Positions 1-7,323 are shown, numbered from the stretch's first letter. The stretch is DNA of 10,972 nucleotides from Sphingomonadaceae bacterium (GCA_947451875.1 CANGBE010000027.1:1-10972); one strand, 5' to 3'. Notes: generated by a model not told the origin, from the sequence alone. Translations and numbers: made by a program.

Positions 1-1256
1 AGCACATCATCGGCCAGACCGACGCGAAAAAGGCGGTCGCGGTCGCGCTGCGTAACCGCTGGCGGCGGCAACGCCTGTCACCCGAACTGCGCGACGAAGT
101 GACGCCCAAGAACATCCTGATGATCGGGCCGACGGGCTGCGGCAAGACCGAGATCAGCCGCCGTCTGGCAAAGCTCGCCGATGCGCCTTTCGTAAAGGTT
201 GAGGCGACCAAGTTCACCGAGGTTGGCTATGTCGGCCGCGATGTCGAGCAGATCGCCCGCGATCTGGCCGAAGAGGCTATCCGGCTCGAAAAAGACCGCC
301 GCCGCGAGGCCGTGCGTGAGGCTGCAAGCAAGGCAGCGATGGACCGTCTGCTCAAGGCGCTGGTCGGCGAAAGCGCCAGCGAGGCCACCCGCGAATCGTT
401 CCGCCAACGCATCGTCGAAAATGCGATGAATGATGTCGAGGTCGAGATCGAAGTCGAAGATACCCCGAATATGCCGATGGATATTCCGGGCATGGGCGGC
501 GGTATCGGCATGATCAACCTGTCCGACATGATGTCTAAGGCGATGGGCAAGAATAACCTCAAGCGCCGCAAGCTGAAGGTGCCTGATGCCTGGGACAAGC
601 TGGTCGACGAAGAGAGCGAAAAGCGCATGGATCAGGACGACGTCGCCCGCGTCGCACTCGCCAATGCCGAGGCCAATGGCATCGTTTTCCTCGACGAGAT
701 CGACAAGATCGCGGTCAGCGATGTGCGCGGCGGTTCTGTCAGCCGTGAAGGTGTGCAGCGCGATCTGCTGCCGCTGATCGAAGGCACCACCGTCGCCACC
801 AAATACGGCCCGATGAAAACAGACCATGTGCTGTTCATTGCGAGCGGCGCATTCCACGTCGCTAAGCCAAGCGACATGCTGCCCGAGCTTCAGGGTCGCT
901 TGCCGATTCGAGTGGAATTGAAAGCGCTGACCGAAGAAGACTTTGTCCGCATCCTTTCGGAAACACGCGCCAATCTGGTGGAGCAGTATCAGGCGCTGCT
1001 GGCGACCGAAAATGTTACCGTCGATTTCACGCCTGAAGCTATTCGCGAACTAGCCCGCATCGCCGCCCAGGTGAACGAGAGCGTCGAGAATATCGGTGCG
1101 CGGCGATTGCAGACCGTGATGGAAAAGCTGCTGGAAGAGCTGTCATTTGAGGCAGAGGATCGCAGCGGCGAGACGGTAACCATCGATGCCGCCTATGTGG
1201 CCGGCAAGCTGTCCAGCCTCGCCAGCGATACCGACCTAAGTAAGTATATTCTCTGA
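1..1256 (+). CDS. hslU: HslU, ATPase subunit of the HslUV protease (5' end missing)
   Basis: AAA+ unfoldase that caps the HslV peptidase and feeds it unfolded proteins in the cytoplasm. The frame is open from base 3 and begins with HIIGQTDAKKAVAVALRNRW, the conserved HslU N-terminal segment. About 417 residues are visible and only some 15 are missing, since the family is about 430-450 long. In visible numbering, Walker A GPTGCGKT is at 42-49 (the more usual form has V in place of C), the pore loop GYVGRD at 75-80, the Met/Gly-rich intermediate (I) domain at about 110-215, Walker B GIVFLDEID at about 226-234, and the sensor-2 GARR at about 365-368. The protein ends in DLSKYIL, the C-terminal tail that docks into HslV, so the 3' end is intact. 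hslV would be expected just upstream, outside the window. Identification is secure. Confidence 0.97.
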   Translation, partial: HIIGQTDAKKAVAVALRNRWRRQRLSPELRDEVTPKNILMIGPTGCGKTEISRRLAKLADAPFVKVEATKFTEVGYVGRDVEQIARDLAEEAIRLEKDRRREAVREAASKAAMDRLLKALVGESASEATRESFRQRIVENAMNDVEVEIEVEDTPNMPMDIPGMGGGIGMINLSDMMSKAMGKNNLKRRKLKVPDAWDKLVDEESEKRMDQDDVARVALANAEANGIVFLDEIDKIAVSDVRGGSVSREGVQRDLLPLIEGTTVATKYGPMKTDHVLFIASGAFHVAKPSDMLPELQGRLPIRVELKALTEEDFVRILSETRANLVEQYQALLATENVTVDFTPEAIRELARIAAQVNESVENIGARRLQTVMEKLLEELSFEAEDRSGETVTIDAAYVAGKLSSLASDTDLSKYIL

Positions 1257-1329
1257 TAGGAAACACTTGGATTCCCTAACGTCATCTTAGGCATATACGG
1301 AAAGGCCGTCTTGAAACCCTGTTAGTATT

Positions 1330-1341
1330 TTACAACTGTAA
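1330..1341. promoter_or_regulatory. Perfect dyad TTACA-AC-TGTAA upstream of the PilZ gene
   Basis: In the 121-bp gap between hslU and the PilZ gene there is a symmetric TTACA/TGTAA pair with a 2-base centre, 36 bases before the PilZ start. The surrounding stretch (about 1311-1341) is AT-rich and starts with a -35-like TTGAAA (1311-1316), but no good -10 box follows at the right distance. A second small dyad, CCTAA/TTAGG (1275-1279 and 1287-1291), lies closer to hslU and has no T-run after it. The position fits an operator or promoter element, but dyads this short also arise by chance and I cannot name a regulator. Confidence 0.25.
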
Positions 1342-1377
1342 CCACCGGCAGATTGCTGGGCAGTACAGGGGTATTTC

Positions 1378-2028
1378 ATGATGGACGGCCACACGGTTCA
1401 GCATGGTACAGAAATGGATAGACGTGAGTCGCCGCGCTATGTGCTTTTGCTCAGGCCGGCGAAGGTCGTGACCCAGAGTGGCGAATATCTCTGCATCCTT
1501 CGAGACGTTGCCAGCAAGGGCGTGCGACTCAAACTATTCCACCCGCTGCCGCACGAACGCTTCATGGCGCTCGAACTGTCGAACGGTGATCGCTACGAAG
1601 TGGAGAAGGTCTGGGAGCGGGACGATCAGGCCGGCTTTCACTTTGTCCATCAGGCCGAACTTAGCCACCTGCTTGAAGAGCGCAGCCGGTTCCGTCGTCG
1701 GCCAGTACGGCTCCGGCTGGAAATTCCGGCGCAGCTCAGCGCGGCGGGTATGAAATGTGCCGGCATTCTGCAGGATCTATCGCAACAAGGCGGGCGGATT
1801 GAAACCACGTTGGCGCTCGCCATCGACCAACGCGTTCATTTGATCGCCAAGGGCCTTCCGCCGCTCGACGCCAAAGTCCGCTGGCGGCGGGGCGGACAGG
1901 TCGGTTTGGTTTTCGAGCAGACCTTCAAACTCGATGAACTTGCCCGCCTTGTAGCAGCGATGCAGCCCTTCGATCCGGCAATCCCCGAAGAAGAGGACCC
2001 GGTCTTCGCCAAGCTCAAGACGGCATAA
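1378..2028 (+). CDS. Tandem PilZ-domain protein, probable c-di-GMP receptor
   Basis: A soluble protein of 216 residues made of two PilZ-like domains, about 14-100 and 104-200. PilZ domains bind cyclic di-GMP through an N-terminal RxxxR and a following [DN]xSxxG motif. The second domain has both in good form: R107-R111 (RRPVR) and D133-G138 (DLSQQG). The first has RESPR at 16-20 but DVASKG at 43-48, where the usual serine is alanine, so it may bind poorly or be structural. No membrane segment or output domain is visible. The tail 203-216 is acidic, then basic. The start is one of two adjacent ATG codons (1378 or 1381) behind AGGGG. The 3' end overlaps the convergent msrB by 14 bp. The output process is unknown; motility, polysaccharide or stress control are all possible. 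Confidence 0.85.
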   Translation: MMDGHTVQHGTEMDRRESPRYVLLLRPAKVVTQSGEYLCILRDVASKGVRLKLFHPLPHERFMALELSNGDRYEVEKVWERDDQAGFHFVHQAELSHLLEERSRFRRRPVRLRLEIPAQLSAAGMKCAGILQDLSQQGGRIETTLALAIDQRVHLIAKGLPPLDAKVRWRRGGQVGLVFEQTFKLDELARLVAAMQPFDPAIPEEEDPVFAKLKTA

Positions 2029-2524
2029 ATTTCAGCGCCAGACCGTTCATGCAATAGCGCAGGTGGGTTGGCGCGGGGCCATCGTCAAAGACATGACCCA
2101 GATGCCCGCCGCAGCGTGAGCACAGCACTTCAGTGCGCTGGTCGAACAGCGAATTATCGGTGCGCTCCAGCACGGCTCCGGGCAGTGGCTTCCAGAAGCT
2201 AGGCCAGCCGGTGCCGCTATCAAATTTGGTGTTTGAGGCGAACAGCTGATTGCCGTCAGCCGCGCAGGTAAAAGTGCCCTTGCGGTGTTCATTCAGCAAC
2301 GGCGAAGTGCCGGGATATTCGGTCCCCGCCTCGCGCAGGATATGGAATTGCTGCGGGCTCAGCCGCTTGCGCCATTCGGCCGGGCTATAGCTCACCGGAT
2401 AGGTGCGGGCCGCGGCTTCGCTTCCACCGCAGGCGGCAAGCACCGGCAGGGCAGCGCCAGCGCCGAGCCAGCCCAGAAGGCGGCGGCGGCTAGTGGGGCG
2501 GCTTGTAATCAGGGATCTTTGCAT
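2015..2524 (-). CDS. msrB: Peptide-methionine (R)-S-oxide reductase MsrB with Tat/lipoprotein-like leader
   Basis: Reduces the R-epimer of methionine sulfoxide in oxidised proteins. From the chosen start there are 169 residues. The MsrB domain runs from about 48 to 166, with FDSGTGWPSF at 101-110, GGHLGHVFDDGP at 139-150 and the catalytic cysteine C158 in RYCMN. The leader carries SRRRLLGW at 12-19 (Tat-like twin arginine), a hydrophobic stretch, and the lipobox LAAC ending at C32, so the enzyme probably acts in the envelope. Of the four zinc cysteines of the common class, C135 and C138 are present. The first pair reads C87-A-A-D90, with Asp at the fourth position. The start at 2524 was chosen because GAGGTG lies 6 bases upstream; the ATG at 2527 is only 3 bases away from it. 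An upstream in-frame ATG at 2572 would add 16 residues that do not look like a leader. The gene follows the ABC permease gene by 72 bp on the same strand. Confidence 0.93.
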   Translation of the reverse strand: MQRSLITSRPTSRRRLLGWLGAGAALPVLAACGGSEAAARTYPVSYSPAEWRKRLSPQQFHILREAGTEYPGTSPLLNEHRKGTFTCAADGNQLFASNTKFDSGTGWPSFWKPLPGAVLERTDNSLFDQRTEVLCSRCGGHLGHVFDDGPAPTHLRYCMNGLALKFMPS

Positions 2525-2530
2525 CATCGG

Positions 2531-2557
2531 CACCTCAACACACCCTATAGTGAGGTG
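2531..2557 (-). promoter_or_regulatory. Inverted repeat covering the msrB ribosome-binding site
   Basis: Perfect 7-bp inverted repeat: CACCTCA (2551-2557 read on the minus strand) pairs with TGAGGTG (2531-2537) across a 13-base loop. The second arm contains the msrB Shine-Dalgarno GAGGTG, so in mRNA starting upstream the site would be paired. A -10-like TATAAC (2559-2564) and TATAGG (2544-2549) lie beside or inside the dyad, without convincing -35 boxes. It could therefore equally be a DNA operator. The symmetry is seen directly; its function is inferred. Confidence 0.4.
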
Positions 2558-2596
2558 AGTTATATGCCACATGAACCCGCATAGAAAGCTGCCCGA

Positions 2597-3850
2597 TCAG
2601 GCGGCTTGCAGTGCGCCCTTTTTAGCCTTCTTCATTTTGCGGCCCTGCGGTCCGCTCTTCATTACTCGGCTGCGGAACAGTCCTGAGCCGAAGTGGACGA
2701 AGACTGCAACCCAGACCATCTGCCAGCCGATGGCGAGCAGGTGCGGGGTGATTGATGAATCCTGAGCGGCACGGCTGAGCATGGCAAAGGGCGAGCTGAA
2801 CGGCACGACTTCGGCCACGGTGGAGAGAGTCGATCCCGGAACAGCGGTGGCATAGGTCGCAAAGAAGAATACCATCAACTGCGACATCGAAACCGGCATG
2901 GAAAGCGTCTGCACCTCGCGCACGGTCGTCGCCATTGATCCGATGGTCAGGAACACCGACCCCAGCAGCAGATATGCCATAGCGAAATAGGCAATGCCGA
3001 GGCCAATGAAGCTTGGCCAGCCGATTGCCGGGGTGGCAAAATCGCCCAGCGAATGGCCGCCAGCAATCGCCAGACCGCCAAACAGCGTTCCCCAAACCGA
3101 GATGCCAACAAAGGATACGGCGAGCATGGCAAACAGCTTGCCATAGAATACGGCCTCCATCGGGATCGCCGCGGCGAGTACTTCGATGATCTTGTTGGCC
3201 TTTTCCTCGACCAGATTCGACAGCACCATACCTGCCAGCATCATCGTCAGCAGGAACAACAGCATTTGCCCTGCCTGCGCGGTGTGGGCGCGGTCTTGCC
3301 GGTCGCTGGCGTTGCTGGTGGCGATTGCAGAGAGTGTAACGCTTGGAAAGTCCTTTGGCCCTCCGTTCTTGGCCTCCGCAGCTATCAGCGAAACCGGGCC
3401 TTGCCAGGCGTCGATCTGATCGGCGGTTCCAGTCAGCACCGGATGGGAGAGCGTGCCTGAAACGATGGCGGCGACATTGCCGTGCTGTTCGTTCAGCAAC
3501 TTGGCCGGATTATCAGCATCCGCCGAACCGGTCCTGCCAACCGCCACCATATCAGGGGCAGCGGCGCCCAGCTTCGGCTCAAGCCTGTCCTGAGCCGACA
3601 GCAAGGCCTTGGCATCGCCAGCATTCATCGCCACGCCGAGGCGGACCTGCGCGATATTGCTTTCAAACTTGTGGCCAACCGATCCCGCCGCCATACCGAC
3701 GATCACTGGGAATAGCGGCCCGAGCAGGAAGAAAAAGAACGAGCGGCTGAATAGGATCGCGGTGAAATCGCGCCGTGCGATGACCATAGCGGCAGCCCAA
3801 GTCGAGAGACGGCCTGAGGTGTGATCTGCCGAATTGTTTTGGGCGTTCAT
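2597..3850 (-). CDS. ABC-2 type exporter permease, NatB-like
   Basis: Membrane half of an ABC exporter, 417 residues, of the NatB/YhaP-like ABC-2 class. It has one membrane segment near the N terminus (about 32-56, including SRSFFFFLLGPLFPVIVG) and then a large non-membrane region (about 57-192) expected outside the inner membrane. Five or so hydrophobic segments follow (about 195-213, 233-264, 278-304, 318-338 and 369-391). The family motif VEEKANKIIEVLAAAIP (214-230) sits after the second segment, and the tail 394-412 is strongly basic. The ATG overlaps the stop of the ATPase gene (ATGA, 3847-3850), which indicates translational coupling. GAGGAG lies 9 bases ahead of the start. The substrate cannot be read from sequence: NatAB exports Na+, but relatives export peptides or other compounds. 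Confidence 0.88.
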   Translation of the reverse strand: MNAQNNSADHTSGRLSTWAAAMVIARRDFTAILFSRSFFFFLLGPLFPVIVGMAAGSVGHKFESNIAQVRLGVAMNAGDAKALLSAQDRLEPKLGAAAPDMVAVGRTGSADADNPAKLLNEQHGNVAAIVSGTLSHPVLTGTADQIDAWQGPVSLIAAEAKNGGPKDFPSVTLSAIATSNASDRQDRAHTAQAGQMLLFLLTMMLAGMVLSNLVEEKANKIIEVLAAAIPMEAVFYGKLFAMLAVSFVGISVWGTLFGGLAIAGGHSLGDFATPAIGWPSFIGLGIAYFAMAYLLLGSVFLTIGSMATTVREVQTLSMPVSMSQLMVFFFATYATAVPGSTLSTVAEVVPFSSPFAMLSRAAQDSSITPHLLAIGWQMVWVAVFVHFGSGLFRSRVMKSGPQGRKMKKAKKGALQAA

Positions 3851-4872
3851 CGGCGGATCTCCTCAGGCGTGTCTTCCAGCGCGCGCGCTGCGGCTTCTCC
3901 GGCGATGGCGACGAAGGCATCATGGAGCCCGGCGCGTTCAATCGACAGCGAAAGGATTCCTGCTTCGCCTTCGATCAGCGCGCGCAGCAGCGGCTCAACG
4001 CCGGATTCGGGCAGCGGGAATAACCAGAAGGCAGAGCCATCGGCTTTGCGCTCGTGGCGGGCATCAGCGGGTATAGCGCCGCGCCACAAGCCATCTCTCG
4101 CCCGGGTTTCCAGCCGCACTTGCGCCCGGATGCGATCGCGCGCGACGTCGACCGGGCCTGCGAACGGCACTTTGCCGCCGGCGATGATCGCCACCGAATC
4201 GCACAGCCGCTCGGCATGGGCGATAACGTGGGTGGAGAAGATCACTGTCGTGCCGCGCTCCGCCAAAGCGCGCATCATCTTTTCGAGTTTGCCCTGATTA
4301 AGCGCGTCGAGGCCAGAGAACGGCTCGTCAAATATCACCAGCCGCGGCTCGTGGACTAGCGTAGCTAACAGTTGCACCTGCTGCGCCATGCCTTTCGAGA
4401 GCTGGCGGATCTGGCGGTCAGCGGCATAACCAAGACCGTGTTCTTCTAGCAGTTCGCGACCGCGCTTGCGGCCTAGATCCAGCGGCAAACCGCGCAGTGC
4501 GCCGACGTAGGCGATGGCCTCATAGGCCTTCATCGCTGGATAGAGCCCGCGCTCTTCCGGCAGATAACCGATGCGGTGCGCCACTTTGTGCGGGTGTTCG
4601 CTGCCCAGAATCCGGCGGTAGCCAGCGTCGGGCTCGATGATCCCCAGCAACATCCGCAGGGTTGTGGTCTTGCCCGCGCCGTTGGGGCCGAGCACGCCAT
4701 AGATCACGCCTTCGGGCACTGACAGGTCAACACCATCGACGGCGGTGAAGCCGTCAAAGCTTTTGACCAGCCCGCGCGCCTCGATGGCGAGAGGAATACC
4801 GGTGTGTTCGGGAGCGTGAGCGTTGCCCGCCGCCTGCCATTCGCCTAGTTCCATCTTCATAGTGTGCCGCAT
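3847..4872 (-). CDS. ABC transporter ATP-binding protein, NatA-like
   Basis: Cytoplasmic ATPase that powers the permease encoded directly downstream. It is 341 residues long with all core motifs: Walker A GPNGAGKT at 62-69, family-typical LPEERGLYP at 104-112 in the Q-loop region, signature LSKGMAQQ at 158-165, Walker B RLVIFDEP at 177-184, D-loop SGLD at 186-189 and switch His215 in STHV. A C-terminal domain of about 90 residues (about 248-335) resembles the DUF4162 extension common in NatA-type ATPases. The N terminus is uncertain: ATG codons occur at 4872, 4860 and 4854, none with a good Shine-Dalgarno, and the conserved part starts near residue 29. The gene is divergent from queG, with start regions that abut or overlap. 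Confidence 0.9.
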   Translation of the reverse strand: MRHTMKMELGEWQAAGNAHAPEHTGIPLAIEARGLVKSFDGFTAVDGVDLSVPEGVIYGVLGPNGAGKTTTLRMLLGIIEPDAGYRRILGSEHPHKVAHRIGYLPEERGLYPAMKAYEAIAYVGALRGLPLDLGRKRGRELLEEHGLGYAADRQIRQLSKGMAQQVQLLATLVHEPRLVIFDEPFSGLDALNQGKLEKMMRALAERGTTVIFSTHVIAHAERLCDSVAIIAGGKVPFAGPVDVARDRIRAQVRLETRARDGLWRGAIPADARHERKADGSAFWLFPLPESGVEPLLRALIEGEAGILSLSIERAGLHDAFVAIAGEAAARALEDTPEEIRR

Positions 4873-4905
4873 AGGCCAGCACGCGTGAAGAGGAGCGCTC
4901 TAGGT

Positions 4906-5979
4906 TTGGTTAATAGCGAAGTAACCCTTGGCTTTAAGCAAGCACTGGCAGCCGAGGCGCAGCGGCTGGGGTTTGCTGCCTTTGGCGTAACTTCGGCAAC
5001 GGAAAATTCCGTTCGCGCCGAGCGTCTTGGCGCTTGGCTGGAGGCGGGTATGCACGGCCAGATGGAGTGGATGGAAGGGCGCGAGCACCACCGCCGCTCT
5101 CCGCAGGGACTGTGGCCCGAAGCGCGCAGCGTTATTGCACTGGGCATGAGCTATGCCCCTGCTGGTGATCCCTTGAAACTGGCGGGCCAGCCGACGCGCG
5201 GGTGGATTTCTGCTTACGCCCAAGGTGGTGACTATCATGATACGGTGAAGAAGGCGCTGAAAGCTTTGGCGCGGTGGATGGTGGCCGAGGCGGAAAAGCG
5301 AGGGCTGGGGCAAGCCGAGCTCAAGGTTTTCGTCGATACGGCGCCAGTGATGGAAAAGCCGCTGGGGCAGGCGGCGGGGCTGGGCTGGCAGGGCAAGCAC
5401 ACCAATATGGTTAGCCGGGAACACGGTTCGTGGCTGTTCTTGGGTGCGATTTATACCACGCTTGAGCTGCCGACAGATGCCGAGGGCAAGGACCGCTGCG
5501 GCTCCTGCGATGCCTGCCAAACGGCCTGTCCGACCCAAGCTTTCCCCGCGCCCTATCGCCTCGATGCGCGGCGCTGCATTTCCTATCTGACGATCGAGCA
5601 TAAGGGGCCGGTGCCGCTGGAGTTCCGCGCAGCGCTCGGCAACCGCATCTATGGCTGCGACGATTGCCTTGCCGTCTGCCCATGGAACAAATTTGCGCAA
5701 AGTGCTGCCGCCAACAAGGCCTTCCTGCCCCGCGCTGAACTGGCCGCGCCCCGGTTGGCCGAACTTCTGACGCAGGATGACGCAGGCTTCCGGCGCCTGT
5801 TCTCAGGCTCGCCAATCAAGCGCATCGGACGCGACAGGTTTGTTCGCAATTGCCTCTATGCCGCCGGGAACAGTGGCGATGTAGCAATACTCGCGCAGGT
5901 GGAGCAGTTGCGCGGTGATCGTAATGAAGCAGTGGCCGATGCGGCCGCATGGGCGGCGGATCAGCTTAAGCTGGCATAA
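4906..5979 (+). CDS. queG: Epoxyqueuosine reductase QueG
   Basis: Last step of queuosine synthesis: a cobalamin-dependent iron-sulfur enzyme that reduces epoxyqueuosine to queuosine in the wobble position of GUN tRNAs. From the TTG at 4906 it is 357 residues, normal for the family. It shows the catalytic Asp144 in VDTAPVMEK, GWQGKHTN at about 160-167, a first cluster motif CGSCDACQTACP at 198-209, C224 in RRCISYLTIEHKG, and a second cluster motif YGCDDCLAVCPWN at 249-261. The HEAT-like C-terminal part is degenerate but present. The start is uncertain. TTG 4906 has AGGAG (4891-4895) ten bases upstream, whereas GTG 4864 and GTG 4885 lack a ribosome site and 4864 would overlap the ATPase gene. 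The 3' end overlaps the convergent reductase gene by 14 bp. Confidence 0.95.
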   Translation: MVNSEVTLGFKQALAAEAQRLGFAAFGVTSATENSVRAERLGAWLEAGMHGQMEWMEGREHHRRSPQGLWPEARSVIALGMSYAPAGDPLKLAGQPTRGWISAYAQGGDYHDTVKKALKALARWMVAEAEKRGLGQAELKVFVDTAPVMEKPLGQAAGLGWQGKHTNMVSREHGSWLFLGAIYTTLELPTDAEGKDRCGSCDACQTACPTQAFPAPYRLDARRCISYLTIEHKGPVPLEFRAALGNRIYGCDDCLAVCPWNKFAQSAAANKAFLPRAELAAPRLAELLTQDDAGFRRLFSGSPIKRIGRDRFVRNCLYAAGNSGDVAILAQVEQLRGDRNEAVADAAAWAADQLKLA

Positions 5980-7195
5980 GTTCCTTCAGCGCCACACCGG
6001 CATCCGCCAGTTGCGCTAGATCAGGATGAACCCCGGCCTCAATCAGCTTGCGGCCTTGCACATAGTCTTTGACCATGTTCACACAGTCGAGGGCGATCAT
6101 GCGGCCGCCTTTGAGATAAATCACCGAGAACGAACGCTCGTCGGGATTGCCGCGCAGCACGGTGTGGTCATAGCCCACTGAAAGGCCTGCCGTCTGAAGG
6201 CGCAGGTCATACTGGTTCGACCAGAACCATGGGAATGCGTGATAGGGCTGTTCATCGCCGCAAATACCCTTGGCGACGCAGGTACCCTGATCGTTGGCGT
6301 TCTGCACCGATTCGACGCGCATTACCATGCCCTCGGCATAGTCGCACGCGAAGGCGGCGCAGTCACCGATGGCGTATACGTCGGGCAGGCTAGTGCGGCA
6401 AAACTCGTCAATGTCCGCCCCGTTGCCGCCTGCAGCACCTGCCAAGATCAGCGGGGCGACCGCGGCGATGATGCCGATGCCGACAATCACGGCGTCGGCG
6501 GGGATCACTGTGCCGCCGGCTAGTTTTACCCCCGAAACGCGGCCTTCGCCTTCAAGGCTCTCAACCGCCACGCCAGTTCGCAGATCGACGCCGTGATCGC
6601 GGTGTTCCTTTTCGTAGAACGCGGAAAGCTCTGGCCCGGCAACGCGCGCCAGCACCCGGGGTAGAGCTTCGAGCAGGGTGACTTTGCAGCCGAGCTTGGT
6701 CAGCACGGCGGCTGCTTCCAGCCCGATATAGCCGCCGCCGATCACAACGATGTTTTTCACGCCGCCATCGATCTCGCCCATCAACTGGTCGCAGTCTTCG
6801 CGGGTGCGGACCGCGTGGACGCCGGAGAGGTTGGCGCCAGGGCAGGTCAGCTTGCGCGGATCGCCGCCGGTGGCCCAGACGAGCTTACCGTAAGTGAAGT
6901 GGGTGCCGTCCGACAGCGTTAGTGTCTTGGTCGCCGGATCAACCTTGGTCACCTCTGTGGCGAGGCGCAGATCGATCTGCTTTTCCTCCCAGAACTGCAG
7001 TGGGCGGATGTAGAGCCGGTCAAACGTTTTTTCGCGGGCGAAGTATTCCTTGGAGAGTGGCGGGCGCTCATAAGGCGGCTCGCTCTCGCGGCCAATCATG
7101 GTGACCGTGCCCTCAAAGCCGCTCTGCCGCAGCGCGATGGCGCATTGCGCCCCGCCATGCCCGGCCCCGACGATGACTACATCCGCTCCGCTCAT
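5966..7195 (-). CDS. FAD-dependent ferredoxin/rubredoxin reductase
   Basis: NAD(P)H-dependent flavoprotein of 409 residues, of the putidaredoxin reductase/BphA4/rubredoxin reductase class, which passes electrons to a small [2Fe-2S] ferredoxin or rubredoxin serving P450s or Rieske oxygenases. The FAD-binding GAGHGG is at 10-15, PPYERPPLSK at 40-49, the NAD(P)H Rossmann motif GGGYIG at 153-158, the second FAD motif VYAIGDC at 273-279 and WFWSNQYDLRLQ at 323-334, followed by the C-terminal reductase domain. No ferredoxin, P450 or oxygenase gene lies in the window, so the partner is unknown. GAAGGGA stands about 8 bases ahead of the ATG. The gene lies 126 bp downstream of bamF on the same strand, with a possible terminator between. 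Family assignment is strong; the precise electron acceptor is not determined. Confidence 0.9.
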   Translation of the reverse strand: MSGADVVIVGAGHGGAQCAIALRQSGFEGTVTMIGRESEPPYERPPLSKEYFAREKTFDRLYIRPLQFWEEKQIDLRLATEVTKVDPATKTLTLSDGTHFTYGKLVWATGGDPRKLTCPGANLSGVHAVRTREDCDQLMGEIDGGVKNIVVIGGGYIGLEAAAVLTKLGCKVTLLEALPRVLARVAGPELSAFYEKEHRDHGVDLRTGVAVESLEGEGRVSGVKLAGGTVIPADAVIVGIGIIAAVAPLILAGAAGGNGADIDEFCRTSLPDVYAIGDCAAFACDYAEGMVMRVESVQNANDQGTCVAKGICGDEQPYHAFPWFWSNQYDLRLQTAGLSVGYDHTVLRGNPDERSFSVIYLKGGRMIALDCVNMVKDYVQGRKLIEAGVHPDLAQLADAGVALKELMPA

Positions 7196-7298
7196 CCCTC
7201 GAATCCCTTCCGTGTACTCTGCGCGCGATTCGCCAAAAGCCTTGGCACGTCAAGCACGCAGGCGAATTGATCGTTGTCAGCTAATGCAAAAGCAGGTG

Positions 7299-7323
7299 GA
7301 GGCCGAACCCGGTTTTTGGCCTC
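7299..7323 (-). terminator. Weak hairpin after bamF, possible terminator
   Basis: GAGGCC/GGCCTC form a perfect 6-bp stem (7299-7304 with 7318-7323) around a 13-base loop. The hairpin begins at the bamF stop codon. On the minus strand a TTTT (7288-7291) follows only after seven bases, so it is not a textbook intrinsic terminator. Further into the same gap, ATTCGCC (7228-7234) and GGCGAAT (7261-7267) form another dyad in the leader of the reductase gene. No convincing promoter was found for that gene. Confidence 0.3.

Noticed and set aside
78..857. Long open frame of 259 codons on the minus strand
   Set aside because: Antisense shadow of hslU caused by high G+C at third codon positions; no recognisable protein family and no ribosome site.
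2586..2607. Possible terminator at the end of the ABC permease gene (AAGCTGCC/GGCGGCTT)
   Set aside because: As minus-strand RNA the 8-bp stem has a C-A mismatch and only a short, broken T stretch follows. Read-through into msrB is at least as likely.
3575..3597. CGGCTCA/TGAGCCG stem with AGCCTGTCCTGAGCC inside the permease gene, resembling a known dispersed-repeat core
   Set aside because: It lies in frame within a protein segment of normal character and has no repeat-like partner nearby; a similar TCCTGAGCCGAAG at about 2685 is explained by conserved coding sequence.
4900..5700. Minus-strand open frame of 266 codons opposite queG
   Set aside because: Shadow frame over a gene with clear catalytic and cluster motifs; its sequence resembles no family.
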